From positions 1-20,608 of the forward strand of contig CAYQDF010000053.1 in assembly GCA_964416175.1 (NCBI GenBank): DNA of 20,608 bases. Reading direction: 5' to 3'. The first letter of the stretch is position 1, and the number at the start of each line of letters is the position of its first letter. Made by a program: the position numbers and the translations under genes. Positions 13,389 through 20,065 of the stretch are shown in pieces. This stretch comes from CAYQDF01 sp964416175. Its GTDB lineage: Bacteria; Chloroflexota; Anaerolineae; Anaerolineales; UBA4823. The notes beneath the pieces are model-generated. The model was not told the origin of the DNA. It did no database searches and was given only the letters and a program-made list of their open reading frames with translations.

Positions 13389-13472
13389 GCCGGGCAGTCG
13401 GGTCGAGGTCATGCGCGCCTGGATGACGGCCACGATCGGACCCACGGCGTCCCTCGACTGGTCGCGGCTCAC
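13389..13472 (-). pseudogene. 5' fragment of a SpsF-like cytidylyltransferase, cut by the gap
   Basis: A GTG at 13472 overlaps the stop of the P450 N-terminal frame (GTGA) and leads into IVAVIQARMTSTRLPG, which matches the very start of SpsF/CMP-sugar-synthase-type cytidylyltransferases (nucleotide-binding IIQARMxSTRLPGK). The frame then runs into the Ns, so only 28 codons exist. Either a complete gene once followed here, or this is a chimeric contig end. No other sugar-nucleotide gene is present in the window. Confidence 0.55.
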
Positions 13473-14152
13473 CCGTCACACCGCTCAAGCAGGCCTTCCC
13501 TCTGCGCGGCGATGAGACTGTAGAGGTACGCGTCCAGCTCGCGCAGCGCCGGCCGCAGGCCGATTTGGGGGGCGCCGCGCCACAAGAGCCAGATGCCCGG
13601 CGAGATGAACCGGATGGCGCGGAGGATGGGCTGCCACAGACGGTCGACGTCCGGGGTCAGGTCGGCGTCGAAGAGCGCGTCCACCAGGATCAAGAGGGCG
13701 ATCCGGCGCATCTCCACCAGCATGTCCAAAGGCTGACGGAGGTCCCATGATGCACAGACCTGGTCGGCCCGCCGGATGAAGGTCTCCAGGCGGCTTTCGA
13801 TCACCCGACGGTGGAGGTGAGGCATTATGCTGCGGCGCAGGGCGGCGTGGCTCTCGCCGTCCTCCACGAGCAACCCATGCCGCAGCAGGCTTGTAACAGG
13901 ATCGCCCGCAGCCCGCCAGCGCAGGGAGGCGCGCGCTTCGACGTAAGTGAAGCGAGCCGCCGCGGGACCAGAGAGGACGACCACCCGGAACCCCGGGGCG
14001 GGCAGCAGGAAGACGTCCCCCAGCTCGTCCCGCAGGGACTCCATCGCCGGCAAGAGGCTCCGACCGGCGAGCAGGGCACGCAGGGAGGCCTGCGCCGACC
14101 GGGCCCTCGGAGTGGGCGGCAGGGGGGCTGTCACGGGGTCCCTGTCGCGCAC
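13469..14152 (-). CDS. Cytochrome P450, N-terminal part
   Basis: The frame begins at a GTG 12 bp after the TspO-family stop, so the two are likely co-transcribed; the ribosome site is weak. It encodes about 220 P450-like residues: RDELGDVFLLPAPGFRVVVL, the C-helix region LLVEDGESHAALRRSIMPHL with the typical W/H-x-x-x-R pattern, and on to DAYLYSLIAAQREGL. After that point the sequence ends in LERCDG and a stop, whereas the other contig continues with normal P450 residues. A P450 without I-helix, E-x-x-R and haem cysteine cannot work, so the intact gene is presumably this part plus 12681-13332, and the last few codons are either an assembly artefact or a real truncation. Confidence 0.8.
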   Translation of the reverse strand: MRDRDPVTAPLPPTPRARSAQASLRALLAGRSLLPAMESLRDELGDVFLLPAPGFRVVVLSGPAAARFTYVEARASLRWRAAGDPVTSLLRHGLLVEDGESHAALRRSIMPHLHRRVIESRLETFIRRADQVCASWDLRQPLDMLVEMRRIALLILVDALFDADLTPDVDRLWQPILRAIRFISPGIWLLWRGAPQIGLRPALRELDAYLYSLIAAQREGLLERCDG

Positions 14153-14164
14153 GACCCTGCGGGA

Positions 14165-14923
14165 TCAGGCATGCACAGGCTTCCGTCGAGGGAGGCTGAG
14201 GAGCAGTACGGCAGCCACCACGACGGCGGCTGCGAGCGCAGCGGTAAACACCAGGGCCGCGCCGGAATGCTTCACTGCGATCCCAGCCAGCGCCCACAGG
14301 ATGACCAGGTTAAAGGCAACGTCGCGCCGGGTGAGGCTGACCAGGCCGGAGACCAGGACGACCGCACCCAGGACGATCAACATCCAGGCCTCCGGGGAAA
14401 GGCCGAAGCCATCCCAATGGAGGAAATACAGCACGTCCGTCACGTTAGCGACCGCGGCGACCGTGATCCAGCCCAGGTAGACGCTGATGGGGACCCGGGT
14501 CGCCCAGGTCTCGGCCGCGCCGACAGCGGACCTCCCGACCCCCAGGCGGAGATAGACGGCGATCAACAGGAAGAGCAGGGCGAACATTGCAATCAGGGTG
14601 GGGGGAAAAAGCTCATAGTGCCACAGGAAGAGCCAGGCGATGTTTGCCAGGCCGCTGGCAGCCACCAGGTAGCCGGTCCGCCTCAGGCGGGGGTTCTCGC
14701 GCTGGGAGGGGAGGGCCTGGAAGACGGCGTAAGCGATCAGGCCGACGTAGATGACTCCCCAGACCGCGAACACGTATCCAGCCGGTACAAAATAGACTTC
14801 AAAGCGATCGGAAATCTCGCCGGTGTTCAGCCCGTTCAGGGGCAGGGCGTTCGCCAGGAGGTTAAAGAACACGGTTATCAGGACAGCGAACAGGACGGTG
14901 ATTTGCCGAACGGTGTCTTTCAT
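14165..14923 (-). CDS. TspO/MBR-family (tryptophan-rich sensory) membrane protein
   Basis: A 253-residue membrane protein, ATG with AAAGGA about 9 nt upstream. Seven or so hydrophobic helices are visible, including VPAGYVFAVWGVIYVGLIAY, ANIAWLFLWHYELFPPTLIA and YLGWITVAAVANVTDVLYFL. The AGYVFAVWGVIY, NIAWLFLWHY and WITVAAVANV signatures are those of the longer TspO-like family in Chloroflexota and actinobacteria; classical TspO has five helices and about 160 residues. TspO proteins bind tetrapyrroles and in Rhodobacter modulate pigment genes in response to oxygen and light. It follows a decayed photolyase and precedes a P450 in the same direction, which suits a light or oxidative stress locus. 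Confidence 0.85.
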   Translation of the reverse strand: MKDTVRQITVLFAVLITVFFNLLANALPLNGLNTGEISDRFEVYFVPAGYVFAVWGVIYVGLIAYAVFQALPSQRENPRLRRTGYLVAASGLANIAWLFLWHYELFPPTLIAMFALLFLLIAVYLRLGVGRSAVGAAETWATRVPISVYLGWITVAAVANVTDVLYFLHWDGFGLSPEAWMLIVLGAVVLVSGLVSLTRRDVAFNLVILWALAGIAVKHSGAALVFTAALAAAVVVAAVLLLSLPRRKPVHA

Positions 14924-14928
14924 ACAAC

Positions 14929-15193
14929 CTATCCTTTCGTTATACCGGTGATTGCAGCTCTCTGCCGCGCCAGGGAATGGTCGACCAGGGGCGCGGGACA
15001 GTCCTTCACGGTTTCACACTGGAGGGCAGCGCTCATTTTCCACGGCTCATGGACCTATGCGACCGGGACGCGCTCCAGTTCGGACGAGAAGCGGGAGACG
15101 CAGGCGCCGCCAGGATCGAATTTCTTGCCCAGGCGGCCCGGGGTTGAAGATGCGGAAGTACGGCGCCGCCTCTTTGCCCGTCCTGGCGACCTT
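14929..15193 (-). pseudogene. C-terminal remnant of a DNA photolyase/cryptochrome gene
   Basis: Read on the - strand directly after the nrtS stop, the DNA first encodes VARTGKEAAPYFRIFNPG, matching the photolyase FAD-domain motif (AS)TGTDAAPYFRIFNP. A +1 frame change then gives GKKFDPGGACVSRFSSELER, matching the family's KFDPxGxYVRRWVPEL. In the same frame a TAG at 15057-15055 replaces the tyrosine expected before VHEPWKM. The frame goes on to DCPAPLVDHSLARQRAA, the usual photolyase ending, and stops at 14929, just before the TspO-family ATG. Thus one frameshift and one nonsense change, with about 80 percent of the gene missing, make this a pseudogene. The N-terminal and most of the FAD domain are absent, apparently deleted at the junction with nrtS. 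Confidence 0.88.
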
Positions 15194-15463
15194 TCAATCA
15201 TCGGGGCTTTCACCCGCCGCTCCGCCGGGGGGAGCAGCGGAGCGGCGCAGTTCGAGGGTGGTGATCACGCTGGAGACCGTCGAGACGACGTACGGGACGA
15301 GCACGGTCAGCGCCATGCGCAGGAGGCGGGCGCGATCCACGTCGCCGCGCAGGATTGCCTCGCCGTGGTTGATCGTCAGGAGAATCGTGCCGACGACGAG
15401 CGCCGAGTAAGCCGCGCGGCGGACGACCGGGCGTGAGAAGCAGAGCGACAGCCAGGAGGACAT
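15194..15463 (-). CDS. nrtS: NrtS-like nitrate/nitrite transport protein
   Basis: An 89-residue membrane protein starting at ATG 15463 with a strong GGAGGAG about 9 nt upstream. It has two helices, at about 17-34 (AAYSALVVGTILLTINHG) and 48-70 (RMALTVLVPYVVSTVSSVIT). TINHG(E/D) after the first helix and the LTVLVPYVVST of the second are typical of NrtS, the small nitrate/nitrite transporter family first studied in cyanobacteria. The last dozen residues (RRSAAPPGGAAGESPDD) are hydrophilic and probably replaced by the fusion to the photolyase remnant: its stop codon abuts the first photolyase codon in the same frame. A promoter candidate overlaps the terminator upstream. Confidence 0.8.
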   Translation of the reverse strand: MSSWLSLCFSRPVVRRAAYSALVVGTILLTINHGEAILRGDVDRARLLRMALTVLVPYVVSTVSSVITTLELRRSAAPPGGAAGESPDD

Positions 15464-15485
15464 TCAGAGTTTCTCCTCCGGGGTA

Positions 15486-15514
15486 ATTATAAATCGAAAA
15501 GAAAACCGCCCCAA
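15486..15514 (-). promoter_or_regulatory. Candidate nrtS promoter
   Basis: On the - strand TATAAT lies at 15491-15486, about 22 nt upstream of the nrtS start codon. The hexamer 17 bp upstream is TTGGGG (15514-15509), sharing TTG with the -35 consensus and forming part of the terminator stem. If used, the leader would be very short. Moderate support only. Confidence 0.45.
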
Positions 15515-15537
15515 CCTGTCTCGATTGGGGCGGTTTT
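15502..15537. terminator. Strong bidirectional rho-independent terminator
   Basis: A perfect 13-bp stem (AAAACCGCCCCAA at 15502-15514 with its complement at 15525-15537) encloses a 10-nt loop and is flanked by T-runs on both strands: TTTTT on the + strand and TTTTCTTTTC on the - strand. It sits 12 bp beyond the stop of the RRM gene and would end that transcript. Confidence 0.92.
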
Positions 15538-15548
15538 TCGGCATCCGA

Positions 15549-15887
15549 TCAATACCGGCGGGTCTTGGTGCGCCGACCGCGGTTCCTCGGGTTGGGACGT
15601 CTGGGGCTGTCGGTGTACCAGCCCCCCGGCGGCCGCGCTTCGCGGGGGCGGGCAATGTTGACTTTGATCTCCCGGTTGGCCAGGCTGTAGCCATTGAAGG
15701 TGCTGATGGCCTTCTCAGCAGCGGTCTGGTTACCCATCTCGATGAAAGCGAACCCCTTCGAGTTGCCAGTGTCCCGGTCTTTGATCAGCTCCACGGATGA
15801 GACTTCGCCGGCCTCGCTGAACAGCGCCCGCAGTTCATCTTCTGTCGTTGCATACGACAGGTTTCCAACGTAAAGTTTGGTTTCCAT
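15549..15887 (-). CDS. RRM-type RNA-binding protein
   Basis: A 112-residue protein made of one RNA recognition motif plus an arginine-rich tail. RNP2 is LYVGNL at residues 5-10 and RNP1 is KGFAFIEM at 44-51, with the aromatic residues that stack on RNA all in place. The tail from about residue 80 (RPREARPPGG, then SPRRPNPRNRGRRTKTRRY) is basic and disordered. The ATG is preceded by AGGAG at a wide spacing of about 12 nt and an AT-rich leader, as in cold-shock-type genes. Bacterial RRM proteins of this size are typically single-gene units induced by cold or stress; a strong terminator follows directly. Confidence 0.95.
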   Translation of the reverse strand: METKLYVGNLSYATTEDELRALFSEAGEVSSVELIKDRDTGNSKGFAFIEMGNQTAAEKAISTFNGYSLANREIKVNIARPREARPPGGWYTDSPRRPNPRNRGRRTKTRRY

Positions 15888-15935
15888 ATTTTATTCTTGC
15901 TCCTGAATTTTTTGGCAGATCCGTGGTGAAGGAAA

Positions 15936-15966
15936 TGCCGCCATCCTTATAAGCGAAATGGCGGCA
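15936..15966. repeat. Intergenic hairpin between the RRM and BTAD genes
   Basis: TGCCGCCAT (15936-15944) and ATGGCGGCA (15958-15966) form a perfect 9-bp stem with a 13-nt loop. It lies 50 bp past the stop of the BTAD regulator and in the leader region of the RRM gene. Neither side has a clear T-run, so it is either a weak terminator or a leader structure of the RRM transcript. Confidence 0.6.
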
Positions 15967-16015
15967 CGGGTACACTCGCAATCTGGTTATAAGTTGACGG
16001 TATTATATCACAACT

Positions 16016-19000
16016 TTACCACTCGGTGAGCATCCAGATCTCGGGGTTCGGGCGAGATTCAGCGGCGCCTGGAGAGACGCTCCCGCCGATCTCGGCGAAC
16101 AGGGCGACAGCTTGCTTGAGGTGGACCATCGCCTGGTCGCCGTCGCCGGCCGCGTGGTAGAAATCCGCCAGGTTGTTGTGCAGGGCCGCCTGGCGGTGGC
16201 GGTCGCCCAGGCGGACGCACAGCTCGAGCGCCTGGCGGGTCAGGTCGATGGCTCTGTCGTACTGGGCGAGGTCAGCGTGGAGGAGCGCCAGGTTGTTCAG
16301 CGCGGCGATTCGGGGAGAGGGGGCGGGCAGGGTCTCGGCGATCTCCAGGCTGCGGCTCAAGTGCTGGAGCGCAAGCCCGGGTTCACCGCCGGTGCGGCGG
16401 GCAAGAATCCCGAGGATGTTCGAGGCCTGGGCCAGGGCGAATTGGTCCTGGCTTTCCTCAGCGAGCTTTGCCGCTTCCTGGACCAGCGCGCGGGCGCGTT
16501 CGACGGCGTTTCTGCTGAGCGCGGTCCGGCTCCAGTCGGCGTAGATCCGGGACTCCGCGGCGAGCGATCCGGAACCGGCGAGCTCGTTCAAGGCGCTGCG
16601 GAAATGTCCCTCGGCCAGGTCCCATTCTCCCAACCGGTGGTGGACCTCGCCGAGCCTGTGTTCGAGGCGGGCCAGCCGGAGAGAAGGATGAGGGATGGGG
16701 GATGATGGCTGTTCTCCCGGAGGAGACTTCGCCGGGGGACCAGGCCAGGGATGAAGCGATGGGCGAATTTCGTCCAGTTGCGCAGGATCAGATTCGGTCA
16801 GAGCGACAGCGGTTTCATAACTGACGATAGCTTCTCGATACTCACCGTTCAACAAATGCAGGTCACCGATGGATTCGTGGAGTTGCGCCTGCGCCGGGTG
16901 CCCGGCAGCCAGGGCGGCCTGGAAGTGGGCGATGGCTTCCTGGTTGGCAAACAGATCACGGGCGTGCTCACCAGCCTGGAAGTAGTAGTGGGCGGCCTGC
17001 TCGTCCCTCCCTGCCAGGCGGTAGTGGCCGGCGATGACGGCGGCGAGGGAGCCATCGCGGCGGGGGGTGCGAGGCGGCGCGCCCGGGTCGGCGCCGCTCA
17101 AAACCTCTGCCACCCGGCGATGGAGCAGGCGGCGGCGGGCGAGGCTGGTCTCCTGGTATACAAGCTGCCGCAGCTTCTCATGGGTGAAATCGTAGATTAC
17201 CTCTCCCTGGGGTTCGAGGGATGCCTGTTCGCTGATCAACCGCCGCGCCAGCAACGCCTCCAGGCCGGCGACCGTTTCCGCTTCGCTGCGGCCGCTCGCC
17301 AGCCGCAGAGTCTCCAGGTCGAACGAACGCCCGATCACAGCGGCTGCGCCGATCAGCTGGGCAGCGGCATCGTCGAGGCCGGCCAAGCGGGAGCGCAGCA
17401 GATCGAATATGTTGCCGGGGGTCGCCCAGGCTGCCTGACCCGGCTCCCAGCTGCCTTGGGTGAAAGCCTCCAGGTAGTGGATCGCGATCAGGGGCAGCCC
17501 CTCGCTTTCCTGGTAGAGACAGGCACTCAATGAAGGATGAGGAATGAAAGATGAAGGATAATCACCAACGGAGGAGGGAGAGAGGTCTGCGGAGAGTACC
17601 AGCTGGTCGATGGCTTTATGTGAAAGCCGACTGAGATGAAGGCCCTGCGACGAGGCTCGGGGCAACCCCTGGGTTCCGGCGGTCCTGACTGTTTCGGCGT
17701 AGAGGCGCCTCAGGCGTTCCCGGATCTCGGGAATGTCGTCCCGGGCAGTGATGAGAATGAAGACCGGTGATCCCGGCAACCGGCGGGCGAGGTAAGCAAG
17801 AAAATCCAGAGAGGCGCTGTCCGCCCAATGGACGTCATCCAGGAAAAGGACCCCCGGCGGGTCTCCGCCGAGCGCGGCGTTCAGGGTCTGGCGCAGCCCC
17901 TCGAAAAACCGCGCCTGGGCGCCGGGTCCTTCCAGGGGGCTCACCGGCGGCAGCTCCGGGATGCGGCCGGCAAGGCCCGGGACCAGACGAGCAGCTTCAC
18001 TCAGCCACTGGGGAGCGATCCCCCGGAGCCGCTCGGTGGTCCCAGCCTGGTCGAGGAGATCTTGAAACCCGGCAAGGAACGGCCCGTAAGCCAGTTCGCG
18101 TTCGCCCTCGTAGCACCTGGCCTGGAAGACCCGGCCTCCGCGGGCTCTCGCGAATGAAAGGAACTCTTCGGCCAGGCGGGTCTTGCCGATCCCGGCTTCG
18201 CCTTCGATGAAGAAAATGCGCCCGTCCGGGTGAGCCTCGGTGTACGCCTGGAGCAGTGCTTCCAGCTCGTTTTCACGACCGACCATGGGGTAGCTGCCCG
18301 CCGGCTTTTCCAGGCCAGAAGGACCAACTGGAACGGCAGGTCCGGGCTGTTCGGCAAGGGAAACGGACTGCGGCGGCGGCAAGCGGTCTTCGAGGATGGC
18401 CTGGTAGACCTCCGTGGTATCTTCCAAAGGCGCAACGCCGAGTTCCGCGTCGAGGATGCGGATGCAATCCCTGTACTGGCGGAGGGCTGCGCTGCGCTGC
18501 CCTGACCAGGCGTAAAGCTTCATCAGCATGCGGTGGGCCTCTTCTCGAAGAGGATCGAGAGCGAGCCACCGGCGGGCGTGGGAAAGCGCGGCGTCGAAAT
18601 CCACTCCGGCGGCATACCTCCCGGCGAGTGTTTCCAGGATGACAGCCAGGGAAGCGCGCAGCGATTCCGACTGAGAGAACTGCCAGTCGTCGAAATTCAG
18701 GCTGTCGCGCAGGCTGAAGCCCGCCATAAAATCCCCGCGGTAGAGAAAGGCAGCGCGTTCGAGGTAGCGGAGGCAGTCTTCCGGCTTGCACTGGCCCGCC
18801 TGGCTCTCTGCGAATAAGCGGTTGAACTCCTGTACGTCGCACCACAGGGAAGCGTCGGGATCGACCCCGATGGTCTCCCGGGAGATGAGCAGGTTCTCCG
18901 CGCCGATGGTCCTGGTGAGCGCGGAAAGGGTGCGGCGGAGGGCACCCCGGGCATGGGACTGGTCATATTCAGGCCAGAGGAGGGCGGCTAGGGAATCACG

Positions 19001-19129
19001 TGCGTGGACCTGGCCCGTAAGCAACAGGTAAGCGAGCAGGGCAGTCGCTTTACGGGTATCGAAGGAGACCGTCCGTCCATCCCGTTCCACTCGAGGAGCG
19101 CCAAAAAGGTAAAAGTCGATCGAGGCCAC
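16016..19129 (-). CDS. Large BTAD/AAA-ATPase/TPR transcriptional regulator (SARP-LAL type)
   Basis: I take the GTG at 19129 (then ASIDFYLFGAPRVERDGR, the usual family opening), giving 1037 residues; the frame extends to a GTG at 19192 and neither has a good ribosome site. In order: an OmpR-like winged helix (about 1-95, with RKATALLAYLLLTGQVHARD), a bacterial transcriptional activation domain (about 100-250, DPLREEAHRMLMKLYAWSGQ), a signal-transducing AAA ATPase with Walker A GEAGIGKT at about 309-316 and Walker B VLFLDDVHWAD near 427-437, then a helical region and TPR repeats from about 700 (GDLHLLNGEYREAIVSYETA, LDRHRQ-type repeats). Such proteins integrate a ligand through the ATPase/TPR part. 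No partner kinase or target cluster is evident beside it; it stands alone between divergent and co-directional genes. Confidence 0.92.
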   Translation of the reverse strand: MASIDFYLFGAPRVERDGRTVSFDTRKATALLAYLLLTGQVHARDSLAALLWPEYDQSHARGALRRTLSALTRTIGAENLLISRETIGVDPDASLWCDVQEFNRLFAESQAGQCKPEDCLRYLERAAFLYRGDFMAGFSLRDSLNFDDWQFSQSESLRASLAVILETLAGRYAAGVDFDAALSHARRWLALDPLREEAHRMLMKLYAWSGQRSAALRQYRDCIRILDAELGVAPLEDTTEVYQAILEDRLPPPQSVSLAEQPGPAVPVGPSGLEKPAGSYPMVGRENELEALLQAYTEAHPDGRIFFIEGEAGIGKTRLAEEFLSFARARGGRVFQARCYEGERELAYGPFLAGFQDLLDQAGTTERLRGIAPQWLSEAARLVPGLAGRIPELPPVSPLEGPGAQARFFEGLRQTLNAALGGDPPGVLFLDDVHWADSASLDFLAYLARRLPGSPVFILITARDDIPEIRERLRRLYAETVRTAGTQGLPRASSQGLHLSRLSHKAIDQLVLSADLSPSSVGDYPSSFIPHPSLSACLYQESEGLPLIAIHYLEAFTQGSWEPGQAAWATPGNIFDLLRSRLAGLDDAAAQLIGAAAVIGRSFDLETLRLASGRSEAETVAGLEALLARRLISEQASLEPQGEVIYDFTHEKLRQLVYQETSLARRRLLHRRVAEVLSGADPGAPPRTPRRDGSLAAVIAGHYRLAGRDEQAAHYYFQAGEHARDLFANQEAIAHFQAALAAGHPAQAQLHESIGDLHLLNGEYREAIVSYETAVALTESDPAQLDEIRPSLHPWPGPPAKSPPGEQPSSPIPHPSLRLARLEHRLGEVHHRLGEWDLAEGHFRSALNELAGSGSLAAESRIYADWSRTALSRNAVERARALVQEAAKLAEESQDQFALAQASNILGILARRTGGEPGLALQHLSRSLEIAETLPAPSPRIAALNNLALLHADLAQYDRAIDLTRQALELCVRLGDRHRQAALHNNLADFYHAAGDGDQAMVHLKQAVALFAEIGGSVSPGAAESRPNPEIWMLTEW

Positions 19130-19476
19130 AATCAATATCCGGGGAGATTTTACCCCCCCTGCCAGCAACTTACAACTTGAATATCTGGACACCCGGCTGT
19201 CTCAATTCGGTATCCAGGATATTCGTAACGATCCCGAGACGGTTTCACCATATAATCCGGTATCAGAGATAACTAGTCTTTTTCCTTATGTCATTATCCA
19301 GCCAGCTTTGACGGTGGCTCCTATTCTTTCCTTAAAGCCCGGGAATGCAACCATTCCCGGAAGTTTGGTGACAGGCAATCTCAAAAATGGGCAGTAGTGG
19401 TGTTTTGCAGCGGCTGCCCTCCTACTATTCTTGAGATCGATTCTAGATAAAACTGCATTGATTATGGAGGAAGAAA
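19130..19476. other. Intergenic region with a perfect hairpin
   Basis: No gene is visible. Main feature is CCGGGAATG (19339-19347) and CATTCCCGG (19352-19360), a perfect 9-bp stem with a CAAC tetraloop; no T-run follows on either strand. A TATAAT lies at 19251-19256 on the + strand, without a matching -35 box at 17 bp. The region must hold promoters for the divergent BTAD gene and the + strand gene at 19477. Confidence 0.6.
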
Positions 19477-19998
19477 ATGAATTTTCTGATGATAGGATTG
19501 CGGACAATCCATATTTTCTCAGCAGTTGCCTGGGTGGGAGGCAATTTCCTCCTCGTCCTGGTGATCAGCCGGGGAATGCGGGCCCTTGGCCCCGAGGCGG
19601 GAAAGTTCATGGGGAGTATGACCGGTCCGGGAAGAATGACCCAATACCTGACCATTACCGGTGTCCTGACAGCTTTATCCGGATTGTGGATGTACTGGCT
19701 GGTCTCCGGACACCTGGATCATGGGTGGCTCACCAGCGGGCCAGGCGCGGTGTTGACGGTTGGAGCGGTTGCGGGGATCCTGGCCTGGCTGCATGGCGCT
19801 TTCGCTCTGGGGCCAATTGCCCGGCGAATGGGAGAATTGAGCAGACAGATGGGCGAGAGCGGGGGACCCCCTGCGCCGGAACATCTGGAGGAGATGCACT
19901 TGCTGCGGGAACGGCAGGCGACCAACAGCGTTGTCTCCGTAATCATCCTGTCGGTAGCGTTGATCGGGATGTCGGTTGCGCAGTATGCCTGGTTTTAA
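19477..19998 (+). CDS. CopD/DUF2269-like four-helix membrane protein
   Basis: A 173-residue integral membrane protein, ATG with GGAGGA 5-6 nt upstream. Helix one contains RTIHIFSAVAWVGGNFLLVL with a histidine and the H-x4-AWVGG pattern characteristic of CopD-like, YcnJ-like and related cytochrome-b561-type membrane proteins. Two further helices (TITGVLTALSGLWMYWLVSG and AVLTVGAVAGILAWLHGAFA) and a C-terminal one (VVSVIILSVALIGMSVAQYA) complete a four-helix bundle; the loop between helices three and four is charged (MGELSRQMGESGGPPAPEHL). The likely role is copper or haem-related, but the family is broad and the function unproven. It starts a + strand pair with the membrane gene at 20066. Confidence 0.78.
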   Translation: MNFLMIGLRTIHIFSAVAWVGGNFLLVLVISRGMRALGPEAGKFMGSMTGPGRMTQYLTITGVLTALSGLWMYWLVSGHLDHGWLTSGPGAVLTVGAVAGILAWLHGAFALGPIARRMGELSRQMGESGGPPAPEHLEEMHLLRERQATNSVVSVIILSVALIGMSVAQYAWF

Positions 19999-20065
19999 AT
20001 AGGCACCTCAGGACGGATTAATTCCCTGCTCACCTCAGCCATCCTGTTGGAGAAGGAAATCCGGG

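Noticed and set aside
12567..13523. A 318-codon open frame on the + strand
   Set aside because: Antisense to the P450 and crossing the run of Ns; composition is that of a shadow frame.
13811..15436. A 541-codon open frame on the + strand
   Set aside because: It runs antisense through the P450, TspO-family and photolyase remnant; its translation is low-complexity and proline/glycine/glutamine-rich, as expected of the shadow of a GC-rich coding region.
15936..15966. Hairpin as a terminator of the BTAD gene
   Set aside because: On the - strand the stem is followed by TTTCC only, and on the + strand by CGGG, so it lacks a convincing T-run; listed as a hairpin instead.
19251..19256. TATAAT as a promoter for the gene at 19477
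   Set aside because: No acceptable -35 hexamer lies 16-18 bp upstream, and the distance to the start codon exceeds 200 bp.
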